Shown here piece by piece: positions 28,642 to 39,187 of a DNA stretch of 64,000 bases (positions are counted from its first letter, which is position 1; each line of letters starts with the position of its first letter). The stretch is from Propionibacterium cyclohexanicum. GTDB lineage: Bacteria > Actinomycetota > Actinomycetes > Propionibacteriales > Propionibacteriaceae. Made by a program: the position numbers and the translations under genes. The DNA lies in contig NZ_FOGZ01000003.1 in NCBI RefSeq assembly GCF_900111365.1, positions 87,196-151,195 on the forward strand, read 5' to 3'. The notes below the pieces were generated by a model. It saw only the letters and a program-made list of their open reading frames with translations. It was not told the origin of the DNA and searched no databases.

Positions 28642-29922
28642 CTAGCATGTGTCCGCAGCGCGCAACCAGCCTTGCGCGATCCGAAGGATCTCGCCGGTCT
28701 GGCGCTGCCAGTCCGGCTCCTGGGTGCGGTAGGGGCCAGTGGCAAGTGAGATAGCCACCGCGGCGGTCCGCAGTCTCAGCTCCACCGGATCGACGCGCCG
28801 GTCGAAGACGTCGATCAGCCGGGTGCGCAGCACTCCCAGCCGACCCGCCTGCACCGCGTCCATGCCCTGCACCGTCGACAGATGCGCCATGAGGCAGGCC
28901 AGGTCGTCGACGCGCCGCCCTGGCCCGCAGGCATCGACGTCGAGCAGGCCCACGACGCGCCCCCCGGCAAGATGGACCTGGCCCTCGTGGAAGTCGCCGT
29001 GGGTCGGCTCGGTGCCGGGCGGTAGTCCTCGCAGGCCGCTCTCGATGGCCTCGACGAGTGAATCCAGGCGGCGCGACTCGCTGGGCAGCTGGCTGGCGAC
29101 AGTGGTGGCGTAGCGGCGCGTCGCATCGCTCCATGCGAGATGCCGCGGCATGTCGAGCAGCCCGGCGGGCAGGGCGTCGAGCAGGCCGACGAGCTTCTCG
29201 CCGGCGATGGCAGGCTTCTGTTCGAACAGCAGATGGCTCATTGCCCGCCCGGGCAGGGCCGAGAGCACGATGAGGTTCTCGTCGGTCACGGCGAGCAGTG
29301 CGGGCACCGGGATCCGGGCCCGTGACAGCATGTCGAGCCGAGCGACGGCCTGGTTGAGCTGGCGGGTGGCCAGGGCTTTGACATAGAAGACGGTGGCTCC
29401 GCCATCGATCTCGATGCGCACGACGGCATTGCGGCGGGGCCGGTAGCCGACCACGTGCAGGGCGAGGCGTTCGGGACGCAGCGGTGGACCGAGCAGCCCG
29501 TTCTCTGCGAGCACGCGACACGCCTGTTCGGCCACCGTGATACGGACCAGCCCGGGCAATTCGGGGTCCTCGGGGTAGAACCAGGCGGCGACCTCGCGCT
29601 CGCCATCGCTGAACACCTCGCCGCACCGGTCCTCGGCGCTGAGCCCGCCTGCCCGGGCGCTCAACCCGACGATCTCGCGGACCTCGGCATCGGGCCAGCG
29701 CACCTGGCAGGAGTATGTGACGGTCGTGCTGACGCCGGGCTGGGCGTCCACCTGATCGAGCGTGATCGCACCGAGCCGCCCACCATGGGCACTGACGAGG
29801 GCAGCGATGATCTCCCGGGCCTGGATGCCGGTGAGCAGCAAAGCGCCGTCCGCGTCACCACCCTGGGCGCCGCGCTCAAGGCGTCCGGCGCTGCGCGGCA
29901 TCCCGAAGCGGCCACGCCTCAC
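28642..29922 (-). CDS. aminoglycoside phosphotransferase (APH)-fold protein
   Basis: 426 residues. The C-terminal kinase-like core has the catalytic loop THGDFHEGQVHLAGG and the metal motif LLDVDACGPGRRVDDLA; the N-lobe contributes VVRIEIDGGATVFYVKALA. An N-terminal region of about 130 residues precedes it. Proteins of this kind include small-molecule kinases and maltokinase-like enzymes; the substrate is unknown. The usual Asn of the catalytic loop is replaced by Gln, common in HGDFHPGQ-type members. The start overlaps the stop of the CorC/HlyC gene by four bases (29919-29922), and residues 1-25 are poorly conserved in character, so a slightly later start is possible. Confidence 0.8.
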   Translation of the reverse strand: MRRGRFGMPRSAGRLERGAQGGDADGALLLTGIQAREIIAALVSAHGGRLGAITLDQVDAQPGVSTTVTYSCQVRWPDAEVREIVGLSARAGGLSAEDRCGEVFSDGEREVAAWFYPEDPELPGLVRITVAEQACRVLAENGLLGPPLRPERLALHVVGYRPRRNAVVRIEIDGGATVFYVKALATRQLNQAVARLDMLSRARIPVPALLAVTDENLIVLSALPGRAMSHLLFEQKPAIAGEKLVGLLDALPAGLLDMPRHLAWSDATRRYATTVASQLPSESRRLDSLVEAIESGLRGLPPGTEPTHGDFHEGQVHLAGGRVVGLLDVDACGPGRRVDDLACLMAHLSTVQGMDAVQAGRLGVLRTRLIDVFDRRVDPVELRLRTAAVAISLATGPYRTQEPDWQRQTGEILRIAQGWLRAADTC

Positions 29923-31370
29923 GACGCGGACCCACCCGGCTCCCGCTGCGCCCCGGAGGCCTCGGCACGCTCCGCGTCCTGCTCGCCGGCTCCGCCCGGC
30001 GCCGAGGCGAGACGGCGACCGGCGGCAGTGACGCGATCCGCGCCTCCGGCCGGGCGCAGGCTGAGCCAGGCGACCCGTCGTCCGTCCATCTGAGCGACAC
30101 GCATCTCGAACTCGTCGCCACCGGCAGCTTGGCCAGTGGCGCCGGCATCGAGCGGAGCCGGCTGCAGACGTACTGTGATGACATCGCCGACCGCAGGCAC
30201 CTCGCCGCGCTGGGCCATGAAGTATCCCGCGACGGTGTCATAGGGGCCTTCGGGAAGCACATATCCCACCGCATCCTCGAAGGCCTCCAAAGTCATGAGG
30301 CCGTCGATGTCGCGTCGCAGGCGGTGCCTGCGCGTGTTGTCGTCCACGACGTCGTATTCGTCGGTGATGTCGCCGACCAGTTCCTCGACGAGGTCTTCCA
30401 GGGTGACGATGCCGGCCGTGCCGCCGTATTCGTCGAGCACCACCGCCAGATGGGAGTGCGCCCGGCGCATGTCCGCGAGCGCGCGCGGCACCCGGACGGT
30501 CTCCGGCAACCTCAGCACCGGCCTGGCGAGGTGACTCACGGGTGTGTCCTTGGCGCCCGGTTCGGTGTCCATGAGGTCGCGCACGTGCAGGAAACCGAGA
30601 ACCCGGTCGGGTGAGCCGTCGATGACCGGGTAGCGGGAGTGCGGCGCCCCCTGGACATGCGAGGTGGCGGCCGAAACAGGCATCGCGCCGGACAGGAAAT
30701 CCACTTCGGTGCGTGGCACCATCACCTCGCGCAGGCTGCGGTCCCCGGCGCTGAAGACCTCGTCGACGATGTGCTTGGCCTCGGCGTCCAGGGAGCGGGC
30801 GTTGACCACCATGGAACGCAACTCCTCGTCGCTCACTGCCTCTTTCCCGGCGTTGGGATCGAAACCGGCCAGGCGCACGAGCAGGTTCGTGCACACTCCC
30901 AGGGCCCAGATGAGGGGGCGGAAGATCGTGGCAATGCCGTTGACGAAGGGCGCCAGGCTCAGCGCCACCGTCTCGGGCTGCTGGAGGGCCAGCCGCTTGC
31001 TGAACAGCTCGCTGATGACGATCGAGAAGAACGAGATGAGACCGGTGATGACGATCACCGCGAGCACCTTCGCGAGGCCCTCGGGAATGCCCCATGAGGT
31101 GAATGCCGGCGCCACCCAGGCCCCGGCCAGCGAATCGGAGCCGAAGGCTGACGACAGGAAGCCGGCCAGGGTGACGCCGATCTGCACGGCAGAAAGGAAG
31201 CGGTTGGGGTTCGCGGTGAGTTCCTTGATCGCGCGGCCGCGCGCACCGCGCCGGGCAAGCGACTGCACCTGGCCCTCGCGCAGCGAGACGAGCGCCATCT
31301 CGGCGGCGGAGAAGACGCCGCCGATGGCGAAGAGCAGGAAGATGATGAGGATCGAGACCCATACGGGCAT
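29919..31370 (-). CDS. CNNM/CorC-HlyC family (hemolysin-like) membrane protein
   Basis: 483 residues. An N-terminal DUF21/CNNM membrane domain with about four helices (VSILIIFLLFAIGGVFSAAE, FLSAVQIGVTLAGFLSSAFG) is followed by a CBS pair (MVPRTEVDFL; VLDEYGGTAGIVTLEDLVEE) and the C-terminal CorC_HlyC domain (RLRRDIDGLMTLEAFEDAVG). Such proteins are linked to Mg2+/Co2+ efflux or membrane homeostasis; haemolysin is a historical label. The C-terminal tail is Ala/Gly/Glu-rich and ends in the overlap with the phosphotransferase gene. No other member is adjacent. Confidence 0.92.
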   Translation of the reverse strand: MPVWVSILIIFLLFAIGGVFSAAEMALVSLREGQVQSLARRGARGRAIKELTANPNRFLSAVQIGVTLAGFLSSAFGSDSLAGAWVAPAFTSWGIPEGLAKVLAVIVITGLISFFSIVISELFSKRLALQQPETVALSLAPFVNGIATIFRPLIWALGVCTNLLVRLAGFDPNAGKEAVSDEELRSMVVNARSLDAEAKHIVDEVFSAGDRSLREVMVPRTEVDFLSGAMPVSAATSHVQGAPHSRYPVIDGSPDRVLGFLHVRDLMDTEPGAKDTPVSHLARPVLRLPETVRVPRALADMRRAHSHLAVVLDEYGGTAGIVTLEDLVEELVGDITDEYDVVDDNTRRHRLRRDIDGLMTLEAFEDAVGYVLPEGPYDTVAGYFMAQRGEVPAVGDVITVRLQPAPLDAGATGQAAGGDEFEMRVAQMDGRRVAWLSLRPAGGADRVTAAGRRLASAPGGAGEQDAERAEASGAQREPGGSAS

Positions 31371-31558
31371 GTCAGCACCGGCCCCTCAGGTTCGCGGCGT
31401 TACTGTCGCCCTCCGTGTCGGTGTCCGAGGATTGCCGGGGCTGCTGCTTCACGCTGCCAAGGATAGCGGCGCAGCCGGGTCCGACGGCCGGCTGCGCCAC
31501 TGGCCTGGATCCGTCCGCCGCGCGGCGGACGTTCACCGGGGGAATCGAGCAGGGGTAT

Positions 31559-32776
31559 TCAGCGTCTGGCGGCCGCCAGGCCCTCGTCAAGTGCGGCGAG
31601 GAAGTCCTCGGTGTCGAGCCACGGCTGATCGGGCCCCACGAGAGTGGCCAGGTCCTTGGTCATCTGGCCCTTCTCCACGGTGTGCACGCACACCTGTTCG
31701 AGGGTCTTGGCGAATTCGACCACCTCGGGGGTGGCGTCCAAGGCGCCCCGGTGCTTGAGCCCGCCGGTCCAGGCGAAGATCGACGCGATGGGATTCGTGC
31801 TGGTCGGCTTGCCCTGCTGGTGCGCCCGGAAGTGCCGGGTGACGGTGCCGTGCGCGGCCTCCGCCTCGATGATCCTTCCGTCAGGGCTCATGAGAACGGA
31901 GGTCATGAGGCCCAGCGAGCCGAAGCCCTGCGCCACGATGTCGGACTGCACGTCCCCGTCGTAGTTCTTGCAGGCCCACACATAGCCGCCCTCCCATTTC
32001 AGGGCCGAGGCGACCATGTCATCGATGAGCCGGTGCTCGTAGTGCAGTCCGGCTGCCTCGAAGCGTTCGCGGTACTCCGACTCGTAGATCGTGGCGAAGA
32101 TGTCCTTGAACTGGCCGTCATAGGCCTTGAGAATCGTGTTCTTGGTGGACAGGTACACCGGATAGCCGCGCTGCAGGCCGTAGTTGAAGCTGGCGCGCGC
32201 GAAGTCCTCAATGGACTTGGTGAAGTTGTACATGCCCATCACGACGCCGCCCTCGGCGGGCATCGTGACGACCTCGAGCTCCATCGGGGCCGAGCCGTCC
32301 TGCGGGGTGTAGGTGAGCGTCACCGTGCCGGCGCCGGGAATCTTCGCATCGGTGGCCCGGTACTGGTCGCCGAAGGCGTGACGGCCGATGACGATCGGCT
32401 TGGTCCAGCCCGGTACCAGCCGAGGCACGTTCGAGATGACGATGGGCTCGCGGAAGATGACGCCGCCGAGGATATTGCGGATCGTGCCGTTGGGCGAGCG
32501 CCACATCTTCTTCAGCCCGAATTCCGCCACCCGTGCCTCGTCGGGAGTGATCGTTGCGCACTTCACCCCCACGCCGGTGCGCTGAATGGCGTGCGCCGCG
32601 TCGACGGTCACCTGGTCATCGGTCGCGTCGCGGTTCTCAATGCCCAGGTCGTAGTAGTCGAGGTCGATATCGAGATAGGGCAGGATGAGCCGCTCCTTGA
32701 TGAAGCCCCAAATCACCCGTGTCATCTCGTCGCCGTCGAGCTCGACGACCTGGCCAGCGACCTTGATCTTGCCCAT
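31559..32776 (-). CDS. icd: isocitrate dehydrogenase (NADP), eukaryote-like homodimeric type
   Basis: 405 residues. It converts isocitrate to 2-oxoglutarate with NADP reduction. [20 protein letters not shown] and [20 protein letters not shown] identify the IDH1/2-like class; the substrate Ser/Arg region is [14 protein letters not shown], and the metal and nucleotide regions include [20 protein letters not shown], the C-terminal helix [20 protein letters not shown]. The start at 32776 is an ATG; the ribosome binding site is unclear. It is divergent from mdh across a gap of 243 bases, which must hold both promoters. Confidence 0.95.
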   Translation of the reverse strand: MGKIKVAGQVVELDGDEMTRVIWGFIKERLILPYLDIDLDYYDLGIENRDATDDQVTVDAAHAIQRTGVGVKCATITPDEARVAEFGLKKMWRSPNGTIRNILGGVIFREPIVISNVPRLVPGWTKPIVIGRHAFGDQYRATDAKIPGAGTVTLTYTPQDGSAPMELEVVTMPAEGGVVMGMYNFTKSIEDFARASFNYGLQRGYPVYLSTKNTILKAYDGQFKDIFATIYESEYRERFEAAGLHYEHRLIDDMVASALKWEGGYVWACKNYDGDVQSDIVAQGFGSLGLMTSVLMSPDGRIIEAEAAHGTVTRHFRAHQQGKPTSTNPIASIFAWTGGLKHRGALDATPEVVEFAKTLEQVCVHTVEKGQMTKDLATLVGPDQPWLDTEDFLAALDEGLAAARR

Positions 32777-33019
32777 GCACCCATGCCCTTCTCATCGACG
32801 ACTGCTGTGCCCAACCTAATGGATGTGCAGTCACCAGGATCGCAAGGCCGGGCCGCTGGGACACATCGATCGTGCCAATGCCCAGCCGGAAGGGCGCAAC
32901 TGTCCCCGGACGGGGCAGGTTTCCCCGGGCAGGGCAGGCGCAAGGCGGGTACCCGGCGTCCGGAGGACAGCCGAGCATCGTAATGTGAGAGACACATTCG
33001 CGGTAAAGAGGAGAACCTC

Positions 33020-34006
33020 GTGAGCACTACACCTGTCAAGGTCGCCGTTACTGGCGCCGCCGGTCAAATCTGTTACAGCCTGCTGTTCCGCATCGCCTCG
33101 GGAGCGCTCCTGGGCGACACGCCCGTCGAGTTGCGCCTGCTGGAGATCACCCCGGCGCTGCCCCGCCTCGAGGGGGTCGTCATGGAGCTCGAGGACTGCG
33201 CGTTTGCGAACCTTGCCGGTGTCCAGATCGGCGATGACCCGGAGAAGGTCTTCGACGGCGCCAATCTCGTCATGCTCGTGGGCGCCATGCCGCGCAAGGA
33301 AGGCATGGACCGCAGCGATCTGCTCAGCGCCAACGGAAAGATCTTCACCGGCCAGGGCAAGGCCCTCAACAAGGTCGCCGCCAGCGACGTGAAGGTGCTG
33401 GTCACCGGCAATCCGGCCAACACCAATGCCCTCATCGCGATGGACAACGCGAAGGACATCCCTCGCGAACGCTTCAGCGCATTGACCAGGCTCGACCACA
33501 ATCGCGCGAAGTCGCAGCTGGCGAGCAAGCTCGGTGTCGGTGTCGGCTCGGTGACGAATATGACGATCTGGGGCAATCACTCCAACACCCAGTACCCCGA
33601 CCTGTACAACGCCAAGGTCGATGGCAAGAATGCCTTCGCGCAGATCAACGACCAGGACTGGTACGAGAACGAGTACATCCCCACGGTCGCCAAGCGCGGC
33701 GGCGCGGTCATCGCTGCCCGCGGTGCATCGTCGGCCGCCTCGGCTGCCAACGCGACCGTCGAGGCCATGCACGACTGGGCGCTGGGCACCCCCGCCGGCG
33801 ACTGGGTGTCCATGTCGGTCGTCTCCGATGGCTCCTACGGCGTCCCGGAGGGCCTCATCAGCTCCTTCCCGGTCACCTGCGCGAACGGCTCCTACTCGAT
33901 CGTCCAGGGCCTGGAGATCAACGACTTCGGCAAGCAGAAGATCGCCGCCTCGGTTGCCGAATTGCAGACCGAGCAGAACGCGGTCCGCGAGCTCGGCCTC
34001 ATCTGA
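33020..34006 (+). CDS. mdh: malate dehydrogenase (NAD)
   Basis: 328 residues. It interconverts malate and oxaloacetate, needed in both the TCA and the propionate-forming cycle. The nucleotide motif reads [19 protein letters not shown]: the third glycine of GxxGxxG is Cys (TGT). Active-site parts are normal: [24 protein letters not shown] with Arg and Asp, and the catalytic His in [13 protein letters not shown]. The start is a GTG at 33020 preceded by AAAGAGGAGAA. An 18-bp perfect stem-loop follows 24 bases after the stop. Confidence 0.95.
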   Translation: MSTTPVKVAVTGAAGQICYSLLFRIASGALLGDTPVELRLLEITPALPRLEGVVMELEDCAFANLAGVQIGDDPEKVFDGANLVMLVGAMPRKEGMDRSDLLSANGKIFTGQGKALNKVAASDVKVLVTGNPANTNALIAMDNAKDIPRERFSALTRLDHNRAKSQLASKLGVGVGSVTNMTIWGNHSNTQYPDLYNAKVDGKNAFAQINDQDWYENEYIPTVAKRGGAVIAARGASSAASAANATVEAMHDWALGTPAGDWVSMSVVSDGSYGVPEGLISSFPVTCANGSYSIVQGLEINDFGKQKIAASVAELQTEQNAVRELGLI

Positions 34007-34030
34007 GCACAGTGCCCCCAGGGGGCGCGA

Positions 34031-34070
34031 CGCGGGGGGCGGGTCACCATTGGGTGACCCGCCCCCCGCG
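34031..34070 (+). terminator. mdh transcription terminator candidate
   Basis: A perfect 18-bp inverted repeat, CGCGGGGGGCGGGTCACC and its complement, with the four-base loop ATTG. The following sequence is TCTTGG, without a T run, but the stem is very stable and sits between the convergent mdh and DUF3017 genes, so it could serve both directions. Confidence 0.75.
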
Positions 34071-34162
34071 TCTTGGCCTGGGTGCCGCGTCTTGGCCTGG
34101 GTGCCGCGTCTTGGCCTGGGTGCCGCGTCTTGGCCTGGGTGCCGCGTCTTGGTCCAAGTGCC
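34068..34162. repeat. 19-bp tandem repeat, five units
   Basis: Four exact units of GCGTCTTGGCCTGGGTGCC start at 34068, 34087, 34106 and 34125; a fifth, altered unit starts at 34144. The array abuts the terminator stem. Open frames through it in either direction only read the repeat and are not genes. Confidence 0.92.
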
Positions 34163-34221
34163 GCTGCCTGTGCCGGGGCGCCGGGCGCAGCCACACCCCG
34201 CGCCCCCTGCGTGGATGTGCC

Positions 34222-34632
34222 CTACTGCTTGGGCGGCACGAGGATCGAGAGCACGCACATCCCGACGCCGGCGATGAGCAGGACGCTCACGTCGAACCAT
34301 CTGCGGCGCACCACGAGCAGGCCAGCGAGGGACTCGGGCAGTACCCAGCGCAGCAGACCGGCGAATGCCGCGCCGGCACCCATGAGCAGCGAGCCCCGGC
34401 GCCAGTGCCCGGTGCCGGCGACGACGCCCCCTACGGTGAAGATGAGCAGAGCAATGAGAATGGGCCACTGCCGCCACAGCGGACCCTCATCGTCCGGAGC
34501 CGGCGCGGCATGGCGGGGCGGCGCGGCAGGCTCGTCGGGTTCCTCCTGGTCATCCTGCGCGGCCGCATAGCGCGGCCGCGGCGTGGGAGCAGTGCGCCCC
34601 TCGCGCCCCGAGGCCGAGTCGGGCCCGTTCAC
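34222..34632 (-). CDS. DUF3017 family membrane protein
   Basis: 136 residues from the GTG at 34632, which overlaps the folD stop as GTGA. A polar, proline-rich N-terminus of about 50 residues is followed by three hydrophobic segments ([38 protein letters not shown] and [20 protein letters not shown]), with [18 protein letters not shown] as the most conserved-looking motif. DUF3017 genes regularly follow folD in actinobacteria; the function is unknown. Confidence 0.85.
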   Translation of the reverse strand: MNGPDSASGREGRTAPTPRPRYAAAQDDQEEPDEPAAPPRHAAPAPDDEGPLWRQWPILIALLIFTVGGVVAGTGHWRRGSLLMGAGAAFAGLLRWVLPESLAGLLVVRRRWFDVSVLLIAGVGMCVLSILVPPKQ

Positions 34633-35489
34633 TGCACCTGTTCGACGTTCTGCTCGGCGCGGTCCACCACATTGGCGAGCAGCATGGCGCGCGTCATCGG
34701 GCCGACTCCACCGGGATTCGGCGTGACATAGCCCGCCACCTCCCACACATCGGCGGCGAAGTCACCGACCGGCTTGTCGTCGACTCTCGTGACGCCCACG
34801 TCGACGACCACCGCACCGGGCTTGAGCATGTCTGCGGTGACCAGGCCCGGGCACCCGGCGGCACCGATGACGATGTCGGCGCGGCGCGTCTCGGCAGCCA
34901 GGTCGCGGGTGCCGGTGTGGCACTGAGTGACCGTCGCATTGACATTGCGGGCCGAGAGCAGCAGCGCAAGCGGACGCCCCACCGTGATTCCGCGTCCGAT
35001 GACGCACACCCGAGCACCGTCGAGTGAGATCCCATTGCGGGTGAGCAGCTCGACGATGCCTCGGGGCGTGCAGGGCTTCGGCCCGGGCTGGCCGAGCACG
35101 AGCTTGCCGAGGCTGTCAGGGGTGATGCCGTCGGCGTCCTTGTCGGGATCGACGAGTTCCAGCACCCAGTTCTGGTCGATCTGCGGGGGCAGCGGAAGCT
35201 GCACGATGTAGCCGGTGCACATCGCCGAATCGTTGAACACCCGGATCGCCCGCTCCACCTGCTCGCGGTTGGCGTCGGCGGGCAGATCGGCACGGAACGA
35301 TTCGATGCCCACCTGCGCACAGTCGCGGTGCTTGCCGTCGACATAGATGTGGCTCGCCGGGTCGTCACCGATGAGGATGGTGCCCAGTCCCGGCGCCACG
35401 CCATGTTCCTTGAGCGCGTCGACGCGGGCCTTGAGTTCGGACTTGATCTGCGCGGCAGCGGCTTTGCCGTCCAGTTTCACTGCGGTCAT
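34629..35489 (-). CDS. folD: bifunctional methylenetetrahydrofolate dehydrogenase/methenyltetrahydrofolate cyclohydrolase
   Basis: 286 residues. It interconverts methylene-, methenyl- and formyl-tetrahydrofolate, supplying formyl groups for purN and purH next door. Visible signatures are [18 protein letters not shown] with the catalytic Lys, [32 protein letters not shown] and the NADP loop [16 protein letters not shown]. The ATG at 35489 lies 20 bases downstream of the purH stop, so these are probably co-transcribed; DUF3017 follows with overlap. Confidence 0.95.
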   Translation of the reverse strand: MTAVKLDGKAAAAQIKSELKARVDALKEHGVAPGLGTILIGDDPASHIYVDGKHRDCAQVGIESFRADLPADANREQVERAIRVFNDSAMCTGYIVQLPLPPQIDQNWVLELVDPDKDADGITPDSLGKLVLGQPGPKPCTPRGIVELLTRNGISLDGARVCVIGRGITVGRPLALLLSARNVNATVTQCHTGTRDLAAETRRADIVIGAAGCPGLVTADMLKPGAVVVDVGVTRVDDKPVGDFAADVWEVAGYVTPNPGGVGPMTRAMLLANVVDRAEQNVEQVQ

Positions 35490-35509
35490 GGAGGCTCCTC
35501 GAACGCTGA

Positions 35510-37063
35510 TCAGTGGAAGAAGTGGCGGTTGCCGGTGAAGTACAGAGTGACACCGGCCTGGGTGGCGGCCGCGATGGTCTGCTCGTCGCGGATCGAGCCG
35601 CCGGGTTCGACAATGGCTCGAACCCCGGCGTCCATGAGGATCTGCGGGCCGTCGGAGAAGGGGAAGTAGGCGTCGGAGGCAGCAACCGAACCCTTGGCCC
35701 GGTCACCGGCCCGGTCGACGGCCAGCCGGCAGGAATCGACCCGGTTGACCTGACCCATCCCGACCCCCACGGAGGCGCCGTCGTGGGCGAGCAGGATGGC
35801 ATTGGACTTGACAGAGCGACACGCTGTCCAGGCGAAGCGCAGATCGGCCAGTGTCGCCTCGTCGGCGGCGGGGCCCGCCTGCAGCACCCAGTTGGCGGGA
35901 TCGTCGCCAGGAGCGTCGAGTCGGTCAGGATCGCTGACGAGCAGCCCCCCGGAGATCTCACGCCACATGGAAGGCTCGAAGCGGTAGTCCTCGGCGAGCA
36001 GGATGCGCAGATTCTTCTTGGTGCGCAGCAGTTCGAGAGCATCCGGATCGTAGCCGGGGGCCACGATCACCTCGGTGAAGATCGGCTTGACCTGCTGTGC
36101 CATCTCGAGGCTGACCGGGCGGTTGGCGGCGATCACGCCGCCATAGGCCGACAGAGGGTCGCAGGCATGGGCCTTGCGGTGCGCCTCGGCGATGTCGGCA
36201 CCCACCGCGATACCGCAGGGATTGGCGTGCTTGATGACGGCCACTGCCGGGCGCTCGTAGTCGTAGGCGGCCCGGCGGGCTGCATCGGTGTCGGTGTAGT
36301 TGTTGTAGCTCATGGCCTTGCCGTTGAGCAGCTGGGCGCCCACCAGGCCCGGTGCGGCGCCCTCGAGGGCGTAGACCGCCGCACGCTGGTGGGAGTTCTC
36401 GCCGTAGCGCAGGTCGCTGACCTTGTGCGCAGCCAGTCCGGCGAATTGCGGAAGACCCTCGGAGGTGGTCTGCTCGGCGAGCCAGCTGGCCACTGCCGCG
36501 TCGTAGGCAGCCGTGTGCGCAAAGGCCTGGGCGGCCAGGGTACGGCGCTGCTCCAGGGTGAAGCCGCCCTTCGAGAGGGCCTCCTCCACCAGTGCGTACT
36601 GAGCGGTGCTCGTGACGATTGCCACCGAGGGGTGGTTCTTCGCCGCGGCGCGCACCATGGAGGGTCCGCCGATGTCGATCTGCTCGATGCAGGCATCGAA
36701 TTCGGCACCGGAGGCAACCGTTTCGGTGAACGGGTAGAGATTGCTGATGACCAGATCGAAGGGCTTGATGCCGAGCTCGTCGAGCTGCTTGCGGTGGGTG
36801 TCGAGACGCAGATCGGCGAGCAGCCCGGCGTGGATTGCCGGATGCAGGGTCTTCACCCGGCCATCAAGGCATTCAGGAAAGCCGGTGAGCTGCTCCACCG
36901 GCGTCACCGCCACGCCGGCGGCTGCCAGCCGCTTCGCGGTGGAGCCGGTGGAGACGATCTCGACACCCGCGTCCGCCAGGGCCCTCCCGAGCTCCTCGAG
37001 CCCTGTCTTGTCGTAGACGCTCACCAGGGCCCGTGCAATGGGCTTGCGGGTGGATTCAGACAT
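35510..37063 (-). CDS. purH: bifunctional AICAR formyltransferase/IMP cyclohydrolase
   Basis: 517 residues, standard length. It performs the last two steps of IMP synthesis. The N-terminal cyclohydrolase (MGS-like) domain includes [20 protein letters not shown] and [17 protein letters not shown]; the C-terminal transferase domain includes [32 protein letters not shown] and the terminal [20 protein letters not shown]. The start at 37063 overlaps purN by eight bases, indicating one operon purN-purH-folD. Its formyl donor is 10-formyl-tetrahydrofolate from folD. Confidence 0.96.
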   Translation of the reverse strand: MSESTRKPIARALVSVYDKTGLEELGRALADAGVEIVSTGSTAKRLAAAGVAVTPVEQLTGFPECLDGRVKTLHPAIHAGLLADLRLDTHRKQLDELGIKPFDLVISNLYPFTETVASGAEFDACIEQIDIGGPSMVRAAAKNHPSVAIVTSTAQYALVEEALSKGGFTLEQRRTLAAQAFAHTAAYDAAVASWLAEQTTSEGLPQFAGLAAHKVSDLRYGENSHQRAAVYALEGAAPGLVGAQLLNGKAMSYNNYTDTDAARRAAYDYERPAVAVIKHANPCGIAVGADIAEAHRKAHACDPLSAYGGVIAANRPVSLEMAQQVKPIFTEVIVAPGYDPDALELLRTKKNLRILLAEDYRFEPSMWREISGGLLVSDPDRLDAPGDDPANWVLQAGPAADEATLADLRFAWTACRSVKSNAILLAHDGASVGVGMGQVNRVDSCRLAVDRAGDRAKGSVAASDAYFPFSDGPQILMDAGVRAIVEPGGSIRDEQTIAAATQAGVTLYFTGNRHFFH

Positions 37064-37661
37064 CGATCACCTTTCCACGGTTGGCTGCCAGGTCGTTCAC
37101 TGTGTGCACGAGCATGTCACGTTCGGCCACCTTGATACGTTCGTGCAGCGTCGCCTCGTCGTCGTCGGCGACGATCGGGACCTCGTGCTGCGCAATGATG
37201 GCGCCGGAGTCGACCCCGTCGTCGACCCAGAAGATGGTGGCGCCGGTGCTCTTGGCACCCGCGGCCAAGGCGTCGCGGACCGCGTGGGCGCCGGGAAAGG
37301 CTGGCAGCAGTGCCGGGTGGCTGTTGATGATGCGACCACGGAATCCGCTCATGAAGGGCTGCCCGAGCAGCTTCATGAAGCCGGCCAGCACGATGAGATC
37401 GGGATCGTAGCGCTCGACGGCCCGGGCGAACTGCTCGTCCCAGGCGGCACGCGCCGCACTGTCACGCGCCAGGAGGACCGGCATGGGCACACAGAACGTG
37501 GGCACCCCCGCCGTTCGGGCACGCTCAAGACCTGCGCAGTCAGGCATCTCGGAGCCGACCGCCACCACGCTGGCCTGCAGCCGGCCGTCCCGTTCCGCAT
37601 CGAGCAGGGCCTGGAGCAGTGTGCCGGCGCCGGAAACCAGGACGACGACGCGGTAGTTCAC
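37056..37661 (-). CDS. purN: phosphoribosylglycinamide formyltransferase
   Basis: 201 residues. It transfers a formyl group from 10-formyl-tetrahydrofolate to [20 protein letters not shown] is the phosphate-binding start; catalytic Asn/His/Asp are expected in [20 protein letters not shown] and [20 protein letters not shown]. The first gene of the purine operon, 25 bases after the stop of the DUF6350 gene, so probably part of a longer transcript with it and sucCD. Confidence 0.95.
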   Translation of the reverse strand: MNYRVVVLVSGAGTLLQALLDAERDGRLQASVVAVGSEMPDCAGLERARTAGVPTFCVPMPVLLARDSAARAAWDEQFARAVERYDPDLIVLAGFMKLLGQPFMSGFRGRIINSHPALLPAFPGAHAVRDALAAGAKSTGATIFWVDDGVDSGAIIAQHEVPIVADDDEATLHERIKVAERDMLVHTVNDLAANRGKVIDV

Positions 37662-37686
37662 GTCGGCAGTCTAGCCTCCGCCCGGG

Positions 37687-39123
37687 TCAGGACCGGGACG
37701 CCCCGCTGGTGCCGGGTCTGGTGCGGGTACGGCGCCTGCCCCCTGCGGCGGTGGGCGCGCGGGCTGCCCGATCGGCCGCGTCGCCTCGGAGAGGCCTCAG
37801 TACGACGGCCAGCCAGCCACCCACCATTGCCGATGCGCCGAACACGGTGGGCGCCAGGACCACAAGCATCGGGAGCCGCGCCCCCAGGCCGACCAGCTGT
37901 GTCGCACCGAGGCTGCCCCGGGCCAGGAGCTCCAGGAGGCAGTACGCCAGGCCGGTGCCAAGCCCCACGACAAGACCGACCAGCGCGGCCGTGTCTGCGC
38001 GCAGCGGTGTGGCGCGCGTCCGCCGGGAGGCCTCGTCGCGGCGGACGCGCACCGCCACCACACCACCGATCGCTGCGCATGCTGCGCCGGACAGCAGCCA
38101 CAGCAGGCCCCACGGGGAGCCACCCGAGGTTTCGGGCAGCGCGCCGAACAGCGGGATCGCCGGGACGATGCCGGGCTGGGTGTGTACCGGGCTGTAGAGC
38201 GCCGTGGTGCCCACCGTGAACCCGGCGCCGAGCAGCCATGACCCGGTCCACAGCACCGCATTGGGCACCCACATGGCTTGGCCGAGCGAGAACAACACGG
38301 AGCCGAGGGCTCCGGGCACGAGTTCCTCATGGGCCCAGATGATCCGCTGGCGCCCGGCGATCACGGCAGCACCGAAGACCACGGAGCTGACGAGAAGGAA
38401 GGCAGCGAGCGCCACCGCGATGCCTGCGGCCAGGCCCGAGATCCAGCCTGCGTGGCTCAGGCCGATGACACGCCAGCCCAGGGCTCGTCCGGCACCGATC
38501 AGGGCGAACAGCCCACCGACGATGAGCCCCCCGACGATCGCGCTTCCGGTATTGCGCGGCTGGCCGAGCAGGTTGACAGCGATCACGAGCACGAGCACGT
38601 AACTCATCGAGAACCACATCCCCACCCGCATGGCCAGCGCGCCGGGCGCCGTTGTGCGGATGTTCGCCGAGAGCCCTGCCCGATCGGCGAACGGCTGGGC
38701 TCGCGAGGAGCGGAGCGGACCCCTCGCTATGGCAGCGCTCAGCGAGCACACCATGACGACGATGATCGCGGTGAAGCCCAGGGGCACGAGCGTGACCGCG
38801 ACCCCGTCCAGCACGAAGGGCACGCCGTTGGCGAGCAGCCAGGCATGGATCGAGAAGGCCACGACCTGTTCGAAGCCCCCAGGCGCACCGGAGCCGAGCC
38901 AGGCCAGCGAGCTATAGGCCAGCACCACGAGGATGCCCGCAGCTGCGGTGCCGAAGGCGGCGAGCACGCATGCCAGCCTCCACGGCACAGCCGCCATCCA
39001 GCTCAGCCCACGACGGTGGGTCTTGCCACTGCCGGACCGCCGGGGCCAGCGCACACCCTGGCCCGGCCCGCGCATCCGGGTGCGTGCGGCGGTCTGCGGT
39101 TCTGCGGATCCGCGCGTCCTCAT
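37687..39123 (-). CDS. DUF6350 family polytopic membrane protein
   Basis: 478 residues from the ATG at 39123, which has GGAGGTGG close upstream; the frame is open further upstream but that would run into the sucD region without membrane-protein character. About ten hydrophobic segments (VPWRLACVLAAFGTAAAGIL, GFTAIIVVMVCSLSAAIA, VVLAPTVFGASAMVGGWLAV) with a basic, Arg-rich N-terminus and C-terminus. This family sits between sucD and purN in many actinobacteria; the function is unknown. Confidence 0.87.
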   Translation of the reverse strand: MRTRGSAEPQTAARTRMRGPGQGVRWPRRSGSGKTHRRGLSWMAAVPWRLACVLAAFGTAAAGILVVLAYSSLAWLGSGAPGGFEQVVAFSIHAWLLANGVPFVLDGVAVTLVPLGFTAIIVVMVCSLSAAIARGPLRSSRAQPFADRAGLSANIRTTAPGALAMRVGMWFSMSYVLVLVIAVNLLGQPRNTGSAIVGGLIVGGLFALIGAGRALGWRVIGLSHAGWISGLAAGIAVALAAFLLVSSVVFGAAVIAGRQRIIWAHEELVPGALGSVLFSLGQAMWVPNAVLWTGSWLLGAGFTVGTTALYSPVHTQPGIVPAIPLFGALPETSGGSPWGLLWLLSGAACAAIGGVVAVRVRRDEASRRTRATPLRADTAALVGLVVGLGTGLAYCLLELLARGSLGATQLVGLGARLPMLVVLAPTVFGASAMVGGWLAVVLRPLRGDAADRAARAPTAAGGRRRTRTRPGTSGASRS

Positions 39124-39187
39124 GGCCACCTCCGTCCCGACATCGCTTCGACGATACCGGAGTGGCCACGGCCGGTCTTCGCGCCGC

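Noticed and set aside
31415..32983. Open frame of 522 codons antisense to icd
   Set aside because: It is a mirror of the conserved icd gene with no motifs or ribosome binding site.
33892..34194. Minus-strand frame with repeated TRHPGQDAAPRPRRGTQAK-type residues
   Set aside because: It only translates the 19-bp tandem repeat and the terminator stem.
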